Assembly (NCBI RefSeq): GCF_046036945.1
Contig: NZ_JBJQOQ010000004.1
Coordinates: 62,001 to 126,000, forward strand
Origin: Brevibacillus_C sp046036945
GTDB taxonomy: Bacteria > Bacillota > Bacilli > Brevibacillales > Brevibacillaceae
DNA: 64,000 nucleotides
Reading direction: 5' to 3'
Below are positions 42,365 through 51,142 of the stretch, one piece after another. The notes beneath the pieces were generated by a model. The model was not told the DNA's origin, did not search any database, and saw nothing but the letters and a program-made list of their open reading frames with translations. The position numbers and the translations under genes are program-made. Each line of letters begins with the position of its first letter. The stretch's first letter is position 1.

Positions 42365-42426
42365 GCATAAAAAATCCAAAACACAAGCATAGTAAAACTA
42401 AATGGCCAAACCTGGGTGGTGAAAAT

Positions 42427-43908
42427 CTGATACTTAAACGGTTTTTACGCAGGCTGTTGGCGAATAGAAAGGGCTCGATTGAACGAAGCGCAGAGGAGAC
42501 AAATGCTAAACCGTCGCTCGCCCATACGCTGCGTGAGCTGGAAGATTGCATGGACCTGGTTCATCGGACTTTTCCGGAAATACATACTCATGTACTCTAT
42601 TTTGGCCATTTGGTAAATTTGCAGCAGCTAAACGGGGATGTCATCTCTCCGCTACTGCATGTGCGAATGGAGGAGCTCCCCCTGTTATTTCGGCAGTCCC
42701 AGTTTGTGCCGGCTGCCGATGCCAAAGAGTTGATAACGGGCATCCTCGACGGAAAAGCCGCCATCTTCCATCATGACCTGGCCTATCTCGCAGATGTCTA
42801 TGGGCCCGAAGCCCGTTCCATCCAATCGTCTGAAACAGAAAGCGTCATCATTGGGCCGCATGAAGCTTTTACGGAACAGGCAAGTTCCACTTTGTCGATG
42901 ATACGCAAGCGGGTCAAGAGTTCTCATTTGAAAGTGATTCAACTGTCGGTCGGTGAAGTCACGAAAACCAATGTTTACATTTTGTACATCAAAGACATCG
43001 TCAACATGAGCTACGTTCGGGAATTGATAGACCGGATCAAAAAGATTGAAGTCGACGCGGTTTACGATACCAACATGCTGATCCAATATATTGACGATCA
43101 CCCCAATTCGATCTTCCCGCAGTATCTCACCACAGAGCGTCCCGACAGTGCGGTATCCAAACTGGTCGGCGGAAGAATGATCGGGTTTACGGAAGGAAGT
43201 CCCTCCGTATTTTCTGCTCCATCCTCCCTGTTTGAATTCTTCTCTTCGTCAGATGACTATTACCAGAGGTGGGCGCTGGGTACAGCAACACGTCTGCTGC
43301 GTTTTATCGCTTTTGTCATAACGATCTTGTTTACAGCTCTGTACGTATCCATCACAACGTTCCACTACGAAATGATACCGGAGAACCTGCTGATTACCCT
43401 GGCGGAATCCCGGAGCAAAGTTCCGTTTCCCCCTGTCTATGAAGCGCTGCTGATGGAGGCTACGATCGAATTGCTGCGGGAAGCGGGTGCCCGATTGCCG
43501 AACAAAATCGGCCAGACGATCGGGATTGTAGGAGGGATTGTGATCGGTCAAGCGGCAGTCCAAGCGGGACTTACCAGCAATATTTTGATTATCGCGGTAG
43601 CTTCATCTGCCATCGCTTCGTTCGTCGTCCCCAGCTATGTGATGAGTGCCTCCGTTCGTTTGATCCGCTTTGGCCTCATCTTGTTGGCCGGTTTTTGGGG
43701 GAATTTCGGGATTACGGCCGGGGTCGCCTGGATCGTGGTCCATTTGAGCGGACTTACCTGTCTGGGGGCATCCTATCTGAATCCTGTTGCCCCGGCCAGG
43801 TTTATAGACTGGCTGGACGTGTTTATCAGAGCTCCTTTTGGATTGCTGAAGGAAAGACCTACCCAGGCAGAGCCAGCCAATATGCGAAAAACTAAAATGA
43901 GGAAGTAG
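42427..43908 (+). CDS. Spore germination protein, GerA/GerKA family (A subunit)
   Basis: About 490 residues. Seen: a cytoplasmic N-terminal domain (TFPEIHTHVLYFGHLVNL, LLFRQSQFVPA) and a C-terminal membrane domain (RLLRFIAFVITILFTALYVSITTFHYEMIP, GGIVIGQAAVQAGLTSNILI). GerA-type A subunits detect germinants in the spore inner membrane. The start is uncertain: coding sequence RFLRRLLANRKG extends upstream of the TTG at 42457, with only a CTG at 42427 placed after the GGTGGTGA site; a rare CTG start is my best guess. First gene of a gerA-gerC-gerB operon. Confidence 0.85.
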   Translation: MILKRFLRRLLANRKGSIERSAEETNAKPSLAHTLRELEDCMDLVHRTFPEIHTHVLYFGHLVNLQQLNGDVISPLLHVRMEELPLLFRQSQFVPAADAKELITGILDGKAAIFHHDLAYLADVYGPEARSIQSSETESVIIGPHEAFTEQASSTLSMIRKRVKSSHLKVIQLSVGEVTKTNVYILYIKDIVNMSYVRELIDRIKKIEVDAVYDTNMLIQYIDDHPNSIFPQYLTTERPDSAVSKLVGGRMIGFTEGSPSVFSAPSSLFEFFSSSDDYYQRWALGTATRLLRFIAFVITILFTALYVSITTFHYEMIPENLLITLAESRSKVPFPPVYEALLMEATIELLREAGARLPNKIGQTIGIVGGIVIGQAAVQAGLTSNILIIAVASSAIASFVVPSYVMSASVRLIRFGLILLAGFWGNFGITAGVAWIVVHLSGLTCLGASYLNPVAPARFIDWLDVFIRAPFGLLKERPTQAEPANMRKTKMRK

Positions 43909-43912
43909 GCGT

Positions 43913-44980
43913 ATGAACAGGAAGCATGGATGGCTCGTGGTATTGGCTTGTTCGCTGGCGCTGACCGGTTGCGGCGATCAGCGGATTTTGGAGCGGTTGG
44001 GCTTCATGCATACCATCAGCTACGATGCCGTACCCCATAAGAAACTGCGGATTACGGTGAGCATTCCCGAAACGGAGCCGCAATCAAAATCCTCGAGAGA
44101 GCTGTTAACGACGGTCGCGAACAGCAGCAAGGAAGCACATATACAACTGGCCAGAAAGACGAATCTGGAAATGGTGAGCGGTCAGCTGCGAGGCGCGTTA
44201 TTCGGCAGCTCATTGGCGGAAAAAGGGCTTTGGGATGTCATCGACACGCTGCTGAGAGATCCTTCTATCTCTCCTAACGTGAAAATCAGTGTGGTCACTG
44301 GCAGCAGTGCCGACGGTCTGCTGAGGACAAAACTAAGCCAGCACCTGAGAACCGACCGCTTCATTGATCGTTTGCTGGAAAAGGAGATCAAGACGCATTT
44401 GGTGCCGCGAACTACTTTGTACGACTTTTCCAGGGACTTTTTCGATGACGGGATCGACCCGGTGGCTCCGCTGTTAAAGCGGCAAAAAAACAGCATTACT
44501 CTTGATGGCATCGGGCTTTTTCGGGATGACAAGTACGTTCGCGATTCATTCAAGCGGGGAGAAATGAGTCTCGATCTGAGCAAACAAAACGGCGGCCATC
44601 GGGAATTGGTGATGCTGAGCTCGCTGAAGAGCCAAAGAAAAGTAAAGGTGGAGGTGGCAGAGGACGGGAAGAAGCATGTAAAAGTGGACGTCAAGATGAA
44701 GTGTTCCATTCTCGAGTACATCGGTCCGTTAAAGCTGGGAAATGACGCCGATAAGCGCAAACTGGAAGCGAAGATGTCCCAATACCTGTCGAAAAAAGGA
44801 GAAGAGATGATTCGCTTCATGCAGCAGAACCGAGTCGACGGGCTCGGGATCGGAAAGTACGTCCGCAACAGTATGGATTACGACGCCTGGAGGAAGTTGG
44901 ATTGGCATGAGGAATTTCGCCGTATGAACGTATCATGCAATGTCGCTGTCAAAATCAAGGATACCGGCAAACTGAATTGA
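43913..44980 (+). CDS. Ger(x)C family spore germination lipoprotein (C subunit)
   Basis: 355 residues. Seen: lipoprotein signal with lipobox LALTGC (Cys about residue 22), then the GerC fold: RILERLGFMHTISYD near the N-terminus and a C-terminal domain (LEAKMSQYLSKKGEEMIRFMQQNRVDGLGIGKYVR). It is anchored on the outer face of the spore inner membrane as part of the germinant receptor. 4 bases after gerA, with GAGGAAGTAGGCGT before the ATG. Confidence 0.9.
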   Translation: MNRKHGWLVVLACSLALTGCGDQRILERLGFMHTISYDAVPHKKLRITVSIPETEPQSKSSRELLTTVANSSKEAHIQLARKTNLEMVSGQLRGALFGSSLAEKGLWDVIDTLLRDPSISPNVKISVVTGSSADGLLRTKLSQHLRTDRFIDRLLEKEIKTHLVPRTTLYDFSRDFFDDGIDPVAPLLKRQKNSITLDGIGLFRDDKYVRDSFKRGEMSLDLSKQNGGHRELVMLSSLKSQRKVKVEVAEDGKKHVKVDVKMKCSILEYIGPLKLGNDADKRKLEAKMSQYLSKKGEEMIRFMQQNRVDGLGIGKYVRNSMDYDAWRKLDWHEEFRRMNVSCNVAVKIKDTGKLN

Positions 44981-45002
44981 ACTTGCATAGGAGTGCTGCG
45001 TC

Positions 45003-46082
45003 ATGACGGAAAAACTAAGCCAGTTCCATGCTGCCGTGTTGATATTTATGATTCAATCGGGAGTAGTGGTCTTATCCCTTCCCAACCTTGAAGCCCGGTA
45101 CTTTGGTACAAATGGATGGTTGTTTTTGATCGTCTGTTTTTTGGCCGTTTCGGTAAATATTTGCCTGATATCGATTGTATTTCGCCTCGCTAAAGGGAGG
45201 TCTGTATTTGCCATCCTGGAGCAATCAGTCCCGAAGTTTATCCTCTATCCTCTTTACTTTGTAGTAAGCATGCTCTGGGGGATTCTCGGAAGCATCATCG
45301 CAAAAGAATACGTGCTCATTTTTCAGATGGTGGCCTTTCCTACGATAGATCCGATGCTTTTTTTACTGGCGCTGCTGTTCCTCGCCTTTTTGCTGGTCAC
45401 AAAAGGGATCAATAGCATATCCAAATCGGCGACTGTATTTTTCTGGCTGTATATCTGGATGCTGCTTTTGCTGTTTTACTTTTTTTCGGATTTTGAATGG
45501 GGGAGGTTGACGCCCTTTGTCTTTAAGGGAGGACACGATCAATGGAGGGGCGGTCTTGATATTTTCTCTGCATTTCTGGGATATGAGCTTTGTCTACTGC
45601 TGTTTCCGTTTGCCGATAAAAATACAAAACTGATGAAGGCGACTTTTGTCGGCAGCATCCTGTTAATCGTGACCTACCTGGCTGTCAGCGTCGTTTCATT
45701 TGGTTTTTTTAGTCTGGGACAGTTGAAAATATTGACCTTTCCCGTCATCGAACTGCTGGCGTATATCAAATTCCCCTTTGTGGAACGGGTTGAGAACTTG
45801 CTTTACGGATTCTTTCTGTTCAGCTCCTTGATTACGTCGACCATGTACATTTGGGCGGCAAAAGAGACCTCGCAGCGAATCTGGAAAAGGGCCGACACCA
45901 GCCTGCTCACTTTTTTCATCATCCTGATCACATACGGGTTCACCTTTATTCCCAGGGTGCTGAACGAAGTCTGGGAATGGCTGGAGTATGTAACCAGGAT
46001 TCAAACAGGACTCGTCTTTGGGCTGCCGTTGATCCTGATCTTCCTTTTGCAGTTTCAACGGGGGAGGGAGGGGATCGAATAG
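45003..46082 (+). CDS. Endospore germination permease, GerB family (B subunit)
   Basis: 359 residues with ten predicted helices, APC-fold spore germination permease. Seen: LSQFHAAVLIFMIQSGVVVLSLP at the N-terminus, GGLDIFSAFLGYELCLLLFPF and the C-terminal WEWLEYVTRIQTGLVFGLPLILIFLLQF. It binds germinant together with GerA. The order A-C-B differs from the A-B-C order of Bacillus subtilis gerA but is found in other spore formers. Confidence 0.9.
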   Translation: MTEKLSQFHAAVLIFMIQSGVVVLSLPNLEARYFGTNGWLFLIVCFLAVSVNICLISIVFRLAKGRSVFAILEQSVPKFILYPLYFVVSMLWGILGSIIAKEYVLIFQMVAFPTIDPMLFLLALLFLAFLLVTKGINSISKSATVFFWLYIWMLLLLFYFFSDFEWGRLTPFVFKGGHDQWRGGLDIFSAFLGYELCLLLFPFADKNTKLMKATFVGSILLIVTYLAVSVVSFGFFSLGQLKILTFPVIELLAYIKFPFVERVENLLYGFFLFSSLITSTMYIWAAKETSQRIWKRADTSLLTFFIILITYGFTFIPRVLNEVWEWLEYVTRIQTGLVFGLPLILIFLLQFQRGREGIE

Positions 46083-46097
46083 GAGAAGGCGCTCCCC

Positions 46098-46142
46098 AGG
46101 GGGTGTCCCATGAGCGGTTTTCACCGCTGGGGACAGCCCCTT
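46098..46142. terminator. Hairpin between convergent ger operon and gntR
   Basis: AGGGGGTGTCCC pairs with GGGACAGCCCCTT with small mismatches; the inner AGCGG/CCGCT stem extends it. No strong T-tract, so terminator strength is uncertain. Confidence 0.55.
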
Positions 46143-46153
46143 CATTGCATATG

Positions 46154-46798
46154 TTACGCGCCGTAGTCCTCCAGCATCATGATCTTTGCCTCTTCGATAT
46201 GGGCCGCCAGAAGATCGATGGCCTTCTCGCGGTCCTTTCTTTGAATCGCCTTCAAGATCTCTTTATGCTGCTCGTTGGAGTGATAGGGACGGTCAAAATT
46301 TTTGGTGGTCAGGACAGAAAACCATTGGAGCTGGTATTCCAGGCTTTCCATGATCTTGATGACGTAATCGTTGTTGGAGTATCTGATGATGGTAGAATGG
46401 ATGTTCCTGTCGATGGAGAAATACCCCTTGTAGTTGTTCTGCTGCAGATACAGGGTTGCCTGGTTGGCGTCTTCAAGAAGCTGGCTGACGATCTCTTCCG
46501 GGATTCGCTCCAGCCCCAAGCTGAGGGAGAGACATTCTAGGGCTTTGCGGACGTCGTAGATATCCGTAATGTTTTTGGCATGCGGTTGGTAGACGAAGGT
46601 CCCGGAACGGGGCTTAACCTCGATCAGTCCATCCTGCTGCAGGCGGTTTATCGCGTCCCGCAGAGGTGTTTTGCTGATGCCCAATTCTTCGCAGAGCAAG
46701 TCATAGTTGATTCGCTCGCCGGGTTTCAATTCTTTATTCAAGATTTTGTCTCTGATGAGCAGGTAGACTCGATCAGTCAGGTTCGATTTGTCAATCAT
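46154..46798 (-). CDS. GntR family (FCD) transcriptional regulator
   Basis: 214 residues from the ATG at 46798, which follows AGAGGTGAACTGG; a longer frame extends upstream to 47122 but crosses the lacI promoter and lacks family similarity. Seen: GntR helix-turn-helix (VYLLIRDKILNKELKPGERI, ISKTPLRDAINRLQQDGLI) and an FCD domain (FSIDRNIHSTIIRYSNN, HKEILKAIQRKDREKA). Divergent from lacI; possibly a second regulator of the sugar-acid operon. Confidence 0.85.
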   Translation of the reverse strand: MIDKSNLTDRVYLLIRDKILNKELKPGERINYDLLCEELGISKTPLRDAINRLQQDGLIEVKPRSGTFVYQPHAKNITDIYDVRKALECLSLSLGLERIPEEIVSQLLEDANQATLYLQQNNYKGYFSIDRNIHSTIIRYSNNDYVIKIMESLEYQLQWFSVLTTKNFDRPYHSNEQHKEILKAIQRKDREKAIDLLAAHIEEAKIMMLEDYGA

Positions 46799-46955
46799 CC
46801 AGTTCACCTCTAGTGCTTCGGCCGAGCAGTTTTTATTCGTGGTAATATTACCTGAATTACACAGTAAAGTAAACGATAAACATGTGAGTGTTTTGATTTG
46901 CGTGAAAAAGAAGTTGATTCTGGAAAAAAGGAAGAATATGATAGTTTTACAAAAG

Positions 46956-46980
46956 TTAATCGTTATACGATAACGATTAA
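46956..46980. promoter_or_regulatory. Perfect LacI-type palindrome (11-3-11) before lacI
   Basis: TTAATCGTTAT-ACG-ATAACGATTAA, a perfect 25-bp inverted repeat ending 14 bases before the lacI start codon and overlapping its leader. Symmetric AT-rich ends with a central CG core suit a LacI-family operator, so lacI is probably autoregulated. The half-site AATCGTT recurs at 48136-48160. Confidence 0.75.
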
Positions 46981-46994
46981 CTAAGGAGGCACAC

Positions 46995-48026
46995 ATGAAA
47001 AAGCGACTCGCAAAGATCACAATCAAAGATGTAGCCGAACACGCGGGTGTATCGACCACGACGATCTCCCGTTTCCTGAACGGACGCTTTGAGGCGATGA
47101 GCCGGGAAACGAAAATGCGCATTCAGCAGTCTGTCGAACAGCTTGACTACAAGCCCAATCAAATGGCTCGCGGGCTTCGCAACGAACGAAGCAATACGAT
47201 CGGGTTTGTCGTGGCCGACATCGGCAATCCGTACACGGTCTCCGTCATCCAGGGAGTGGAGGAGGTGTGCACCCAGCTTGGCTACAGTATCATCATCAGC
47301 AATGCAAACGAGAATCCGGAGAAAGAACGCGATTGCCTGACCATGCTGGAAACGAAGCAAATCGACGGGTTGATTATCAATTCCACCGGAAAAAACAACG
47401 ATCTGCTAATGCGGATCGGAAAATCCGTCCCTGTCCTGCTGATCGACCGCAAGCTGCCGGGAATGCCGTTTGACACGGTTACGACCAACAATACCCAGGG
47501 AATCATGCTGGCCATCGAGCATCTGCTGGAACGCGGCTGTCAAGGAATACACCTGATGATCGCTACTCCGGACGGGATCAGCCCGAGATACGAACGGATT
47601 TTTGCCTTCGAACAGTTTGCGAAGCAAAACCGTCCGCCCAAAACCTCGCTAACCATCGTAGAGTCCTATTCCCAAGAACGGATTACGGCACATGTGAAGG
47701 AACTGGTGGAGAACAGATCCTCCCAAGAGATGACCGGGTTGATCCTGGGGAACGGAAAGCTTTCCCTGATGGCACTCAAAGCGGTTCACCAGCTGCATTG
47801 CCAAGTGCCGAAGGATTTGCTGCTGGTCGGCTTCGACGATCCGGAGTGGGCCTCGATCGCTCGCCCAACGCTGACCGTGATCGCCCAGCCAACCTATGAG
47901 ATAGGCCGGCAGGCTGCAGAAATGATCATTGCCCGGATTCAAAAGGAACAGGAGTATTTGCCGCGGACAGTCGAGTTGATGATGCAGTTGATTCCAAGAG
48001 AATCAACCGGCCGCCAAGATATTTGA
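46995..48026 (+). CDS. LacI family transcriptional regulator
   Basis: 343 residues. Seen: the N-terminal LacI helix-turn-helix (TIKDVAEHAGVSTTTISRFLNG) and a periplasmic-binding-protein-like effector domain (NTIGFVVADIGNPYTVSVIQGVE, GLIINSTGKNNDLL, LLLVGFDDPEWASIARPTLTVIAQP). Start ATG follows CTAAGGAGGCACAC. The palindrome directly upstream and related half-sites before the downstream operon indicate that it controls itself and the aminotransferase-ABC-dehydrogenase operon, responding to a sugar-like effector. Confidence 0.9.
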   Translation: MKKRLAKITIKDVAEHAGVSTTTISRFLNGRFEAMSRETKMRIQQSVEQLDYKPNQMARGLRNERSNTIGFVVADIGNPYTVSVIQGVEEVCTQLGYSIIISNANENPEKERDCLTMLETKQIDGLIINSTGKNNDLLMRIGKSVPVLLIDRKLPGMPFDTVTTNNTQGIMLAIEHLLERGCQGIHLMIATPDGISPRYERIFAFEQFAKQNRPPKTSLTIVESYSQERITAHVKELVENRSSQEMTGLILGNGKLSLMALKAVHQLHCQVPKDLLLVGFDDPEWASIARPTLTVIAQPTYEIGRQAAEMIIARIQKEQEYLPRTVELMMQLIPRESTGRQDI

Positions 48027-48099
48027 TCATGAGGCATACAGCTGCTGATAATTCAGAAAATGCCATAAAGAAAAAATAGACGGCGAATTAAAAAAACTC

Positions 48100-48129
48100 T
48101 TGATATATGTCGGCAGCATTATTTATAAT
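48100..48129 (+). promoter_or_regulatory. Promoter of the amino-sugar-acid operon
   Basis: TTGATA at 48100-48105, an 18-bp spacer, TATAAT at 48124-48129. Transcription would start near 48136, inside the tandem LacI-like half-sites, leaving a leader of about 250 bases before the aminotransferase start. Confidence 0.7.
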
Positions 48130-48134
48130 ACAGC

Positions 48135-48160
48135 TAAATCGATTTCCTAAATCGTTTTCC
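48135..48160. promoter_or_regulatory. Tandem 13-bp repeats TAAATCGATTTCC / TAAATCGTTTTCC, candidate LacI operator
   Basis: Two head-to-tail copies with one mismatch, directly at the predicted transcription start. The first contains the palindrome AAATCGATTT. They share AATCG(T/A)TT with the perfect palindrome before lacI, consistent with repression by roadblock. The rest of the 361-base gap (48027-48387) shows no gene; a GGGCGTTCCCTAACCGGGAG-like hairpin at about 48180-48200 is weak. Confidence 0.55.
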
Positions 48161-48387
48161 CAATGAATTGCGCGGCAAACGGGCGTTCCCTAACCGGGAG
48201 ATCATCCATTTTGCTGAGGGTGTCTTTTTGTCTTGCAACTGATATATTAGATATTTTATCTTATATATCAATATATTTTCAAGACCTTTTACGAGAATCA
48301 CCAGCAAGAGGGCTGAATCTCAGCAGGGAAGGCCGGCGTAACAAGTCAGACTTGCATCTCATATCCATCCTTCAAGGAGGAGCAATC

Positions 48388-49545
48388 ATGAAAGCGTTAT
48401 CAGAAACCAGAAGCGCCCTGCCTCGCTCAGGGATACGGGAAATCATGGATTACTCGGCCAACATGCCGGATGTAATCCACCTGGAGGTAGGGGAACCCAA
48501 TGTAAACACCCCGCTTCACATTCGCGAGGCAGCATTTTTCGCCATGAATGACGGATTTACCCACTACACGCCCAATGCGGGGCTGCTCTCGCTGCGCGAG
48601 GCGATCAGCGGACACCTGGAGCGGCAATACGCTCTTCGCGTCAAAGCAGACCAGATCGTTGTGACGGCCGGAGCGGTCAATGCGCTGGCAGCAACGGTGC
48701 TGTCACTTGTCGAGTCCGGAGAGGAGGTCCTGATACCCGACCCGGGGTGGCCCAACTACGAGCAAATCATCCTCAGCCAGGAATCGATTCCGAAGCGTTA
48801 CAAGCTCAGCCCGGATGCCGGATTCATACCGGATATGGCGGATCTGGAGCGTGTGGTCACTCCGAAGACCAAGGCAATCATCATCAATTCTCCCGGCAAT
48901 CCGACTGGCGGCGTGCTGCGCGAAGAAAACATCAAAGAGCTTCTCGCTTTCGCTTCCAAGCATGACCTGTACGTCATTTCTGACGAAGTCTACGACGGCA
49001 TCGTCTTTGAAGAGAAGCACATCTGTCCGCTTTCGTACGATACGGAGGGGCGAGTGATCAGCGTCTTCGGCTTCTCCAAGAATTACGCGATGACAGGCTG
49101 GAGGGTAGGCTATGCGGTTGCTCCCCAGGAGATTGCTGCGATTATTTCGAAAGTACTGGAGCCGCTGATCTCCTGCGCATCCTCTGTCTCCCAGAAGGCG
49201 GCCGAGACAGCAATCTCTTCCCCGCAGGACTTCGTGAGTGAAATGTGCGGCGTCTACAAAGCCCGCCGCGACCACGCCTACAAGCTGTTGGAAGAAGCCG
49301 GCATCAAGGCGTACAAGCCCAAGGGCGCCTTTTACATGATGATCGACTTCTCGGATGTTGAGACGAATGGGGAAAATCCCGCCCTTGCTCTGCTGAAGGA
49401 ATCAGGGGTGGCGGTGGCGCCGGGAGCGACATTCGGGTCGACCACGAAACAGATGATCCGCATCTCGCTGGCTACGGAAGATTCGAAATTATTTGAAGGC
49501 GTCAGGCGGATCTGTGATTTTGCAAGAAATCATAAAAGAAAATGA
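48388..49545 (+). CDS. PLP-dependent class I aminotransferase
   Basis: 385 residues from the ATG at 48388 (CAAGGAGGAG at 48374-48383). Seen: HYTPNAGLLSLREAI, INSPGNPTGGVL, the SDEVYDGI strand, and the PLP lysine in FGFSKNYAMTGWRVGYA (about residue 233). It transfers the amino group of an amino acid to a 2-oxo acid. First gene of an operon with a polar amino acid importer and sugar-acid enzymes, so the imported amino compound is probably deaminated here to a 2-oxo acid. Confidence 0.9.
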   Translation: MKALSETRSALPRSGIREIMDYSANMPDVIHLEVGEPNVNTPLHIREAAFFAMNDGFTHYTPNAGLLSLREAISGHLERQYALRVKADQIVVTAGAVNALAATVLSLVESGEEVLIPDPGWPNYEQIILSQESIPKRYKLSPDAGFIPDMADLERVVTPKTKAIIINSPGNPTGGVLREENIKELLAFASKHDLYVISDEVYDGIVFEEKHICPLSYDTEGRVISVFGFSKNYAMTGWRVGYAVAPQEIAAIISKVLEPLISCASSVSQKAAETAISSPQDFVSEMCGVYKARRDHAYKLLEEAGIKAYKPKGAFYMMIDFSDVETNGENPALALLKESGVAVAPGATFGSTTKQMIRISLATEDSKLFEGVRRICDFARNHKRK

Positions 49546-49565
49546 AAACGAGGGGGAGTCTCAAA

Positions 49566-50387
49566 ATGTTTCTGAAAAACAAAAGCGTCATTGCCGTTCT
49601 CGTCATGTCGATGATCCTGCTGATCTCCGGGTGCAGTTCTGATGCGAGCACCACACCTTCGCAAAACGCGGAAAGCCATCTGGACAAGATCATCAAATCG
49701 AAAAAGATCAGGGTGGCCACCTATGCCGACAGTCCGGGTTGGAGTGTTTTGAATGCAAATGGCGAGTATGAAGGATACGACCCTGATATCGCCCGTTTGC
49801 TTGCCGAATCTCTGGGAGCAGAGGTCGAATTCGTGACTACGGACGGCGTAAACCGGATTCCGCTGCTTGAATCGGACAAGGTCGACGTAGCCATCTCGGT
49901 CTTTACTCCAACCAATGAACGGGCGAAATCGATCAACTTTACGATCCCGTATTCCGCTGCGGGTCTGGTCCCGATGTATCCCAAGGACAAGCCGATCAAG
50001 AGCTGGGACGATTTGAAAGGCAAGAAAGTATCTGTCTCCAAGGGTTCGACAGGGGACATCGCACTGACCAAGTACTACCCTGAGGCCCAACTCGTCCGTT
50101 TCGACGCAACCGCAGATGCCTTTATGGCCTTGAAAACCGGAAAAGTAGACGTGTTCGTTGAAGAAGATGGCATTATCCTCGACCTCTTGAAGAAGAATTC
50201 GGAATTCGAATCGCTGCCGGGCCAACCATTCAAGTCTTCCTACATTGCGATGGGTGTGAAAAAGGGCGACCAGGAATGGCTGAACTACCTGAACCAGTTT
50301 ATCCGCAACCTGAATTACTCCGGAGATGGTGCCGAGCTGTACAAGAAGCGGTTTGGCGTAGAAGCTCCGAAACTGTTGACCTATTAA
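49566..50387 (+). CDS. Polar amino acid ABC transporter substrate-binding lipoprotein
   Basis: 273 residues from the ATG at 49566 (GAGGGGGAG precedes it). Seen: lipobox LLISGC, KIRVATYADSPGWSVL, YEGYDPDIARLLAESLGAEVEFV and the ligand-site segments DVAISVFTPTNERAKSINF and KVSVSKGSTGDIALTKYYP. This is the SBP_bac_3 fold for polar amino acids. Arg and Asp at typical alpha-carboxyl and alpha-amino contact regions fit an amino acid ligand. Confidence 0.9.
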   Translation: MFLKNKSVIAVLVMSMILLISGCSSDASTTPSQNAESHLDKIIKSKKIRVATYADSPGWSVLNANGEYEGYDPDIARLLAESLGAEVEFVTTDGVNRIPLLESDKVDVAISVFTPTNERAKSINFTIPYSAAGLVPMYPKDKPIKSWDDLKGKKVSVSKGSTGDIALTKYYPEAQLVRFDATADAFMALKTGKVDVFVEEDGIILDLLKKNSEFESLPGQPFKSSYIAMGVKKGDQEWLNYLNQFIRNLNYSGDGAELYKKRFGVEAPKLLTY

Positions 50388-50412
50388 TCCTCAAGCTGCG
50401 CAATATCAATCG

Positions 50413-50441
50413 GAACGCGGGGAAATCTCCTTCCCCCGTTC
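50413..50441 (+). other. Intercistronic hairpin between binding-protein and permease genes
   Basis: GAACGCGGGGAA pairs with TTCCCCCGTTC with one bulged C; no T-tract. Such hairpins after a binding-protein gene often protect its message and lower expression of the permease genes. Confidence 0.6.
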
Positions 50442-50471
50442 TGATCACCCTGAAAATGAGGTGATTGGTTC

Positions 50472-51125
50472 GTGAATTTGGTTTTCCACGATATTATTCC
50501 GTACATCCCCCAGTTGCTGAGCGGTTTGGCTGTAAGTTTGTACGTCACTGTCATCTGCATGGTGGCGGGGACGGTGCTGGGTCTGTTTGTCGCACTGTGC
50601 AAATCGAGCAAGAACGTCATTTTGCGTTTTCTTGGAAATGCTTACATCGAACTGATTCGCAATACTCCGCTGATCGTCCAGTTGTACATCCTCTTTTTCG
50701 GTCTGGGACAGCTTGGCATCGACATCAGTCCGCTCTGGTCCGCTTTGATCGGGATCACCATCAACAACGGCGCTTACACAGCCGAAATATTCCGGGCCGG
50801 TTTAAGCAGTGTACCCAAAGGGCTTAACGAAGCGGGAAGCGCGCTCGGCATGAATAAAGCGCAAATTTTTCGGCACGTCATACTGGCCCCCGCATTTCGC
50901 ACTGCCTTTCCGGCTTTGACCAATCAACTTATTCTGTTGTTCCTGTTCTCTTCCGTCGCTTCGATTATTTCGCTTGAGGAATTGACGTACCAGGTGATGA
51001 ATGTAGAGACGCAAACATCGCGGACGCTGGAAATTACGCTGATCGCCGCCGTGCTCTACTACGGCTGTTCATCGATTTTTATCTATCTGTCAAATACGCT
51101 GGCTAAGAAAGTGTTCAAATGGTAA
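50472..51125 (+). CDS. Amino acid ABC transporter permease (first subunit)
   Basis: 217 residues, HisM/GlnP-type permease with about five helices. Seen: LLSGLAVSLYVTVICMVAGTVLG at the N-terminus, AYIELIRNTPLIVQLYILFFGL and the EAA loop NEAGSALGMNKAQIFRHVILAPA. GTG start with GAGGTGATTG before it. Pairs with the next permease. Confidence 0.9.
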   Translation: MNLVFHDIIPYIPQLLSGLAVSLYVTVICMVAGTVLGLFVALCKSSKNVILRFLGNAYIELIRNTPLIVQLYILFFGLGQLGIDISPLWSALIGITINNGAYTAEIFRAGLSSVPKGLNEAGSALGMNKAQIFRHVILAPAFRTAFPALTNQLILLFLFSSVASIISLEELTYQVMNVETQTSRTLEITLIAAVLYYGCSSIFIYLSNTLAKKVFKW

Positions 51126-51142
51126 AGGGGAGGGGATAACAG

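Noticed and set aside
46799..47122. Extended N-terminus of the GntR gene across the lacI promoter
   Set aside because: The extra residues have no GntR similarity, cross the lacI palindrome and precede the good ribosome-binding site before ATG 46798.
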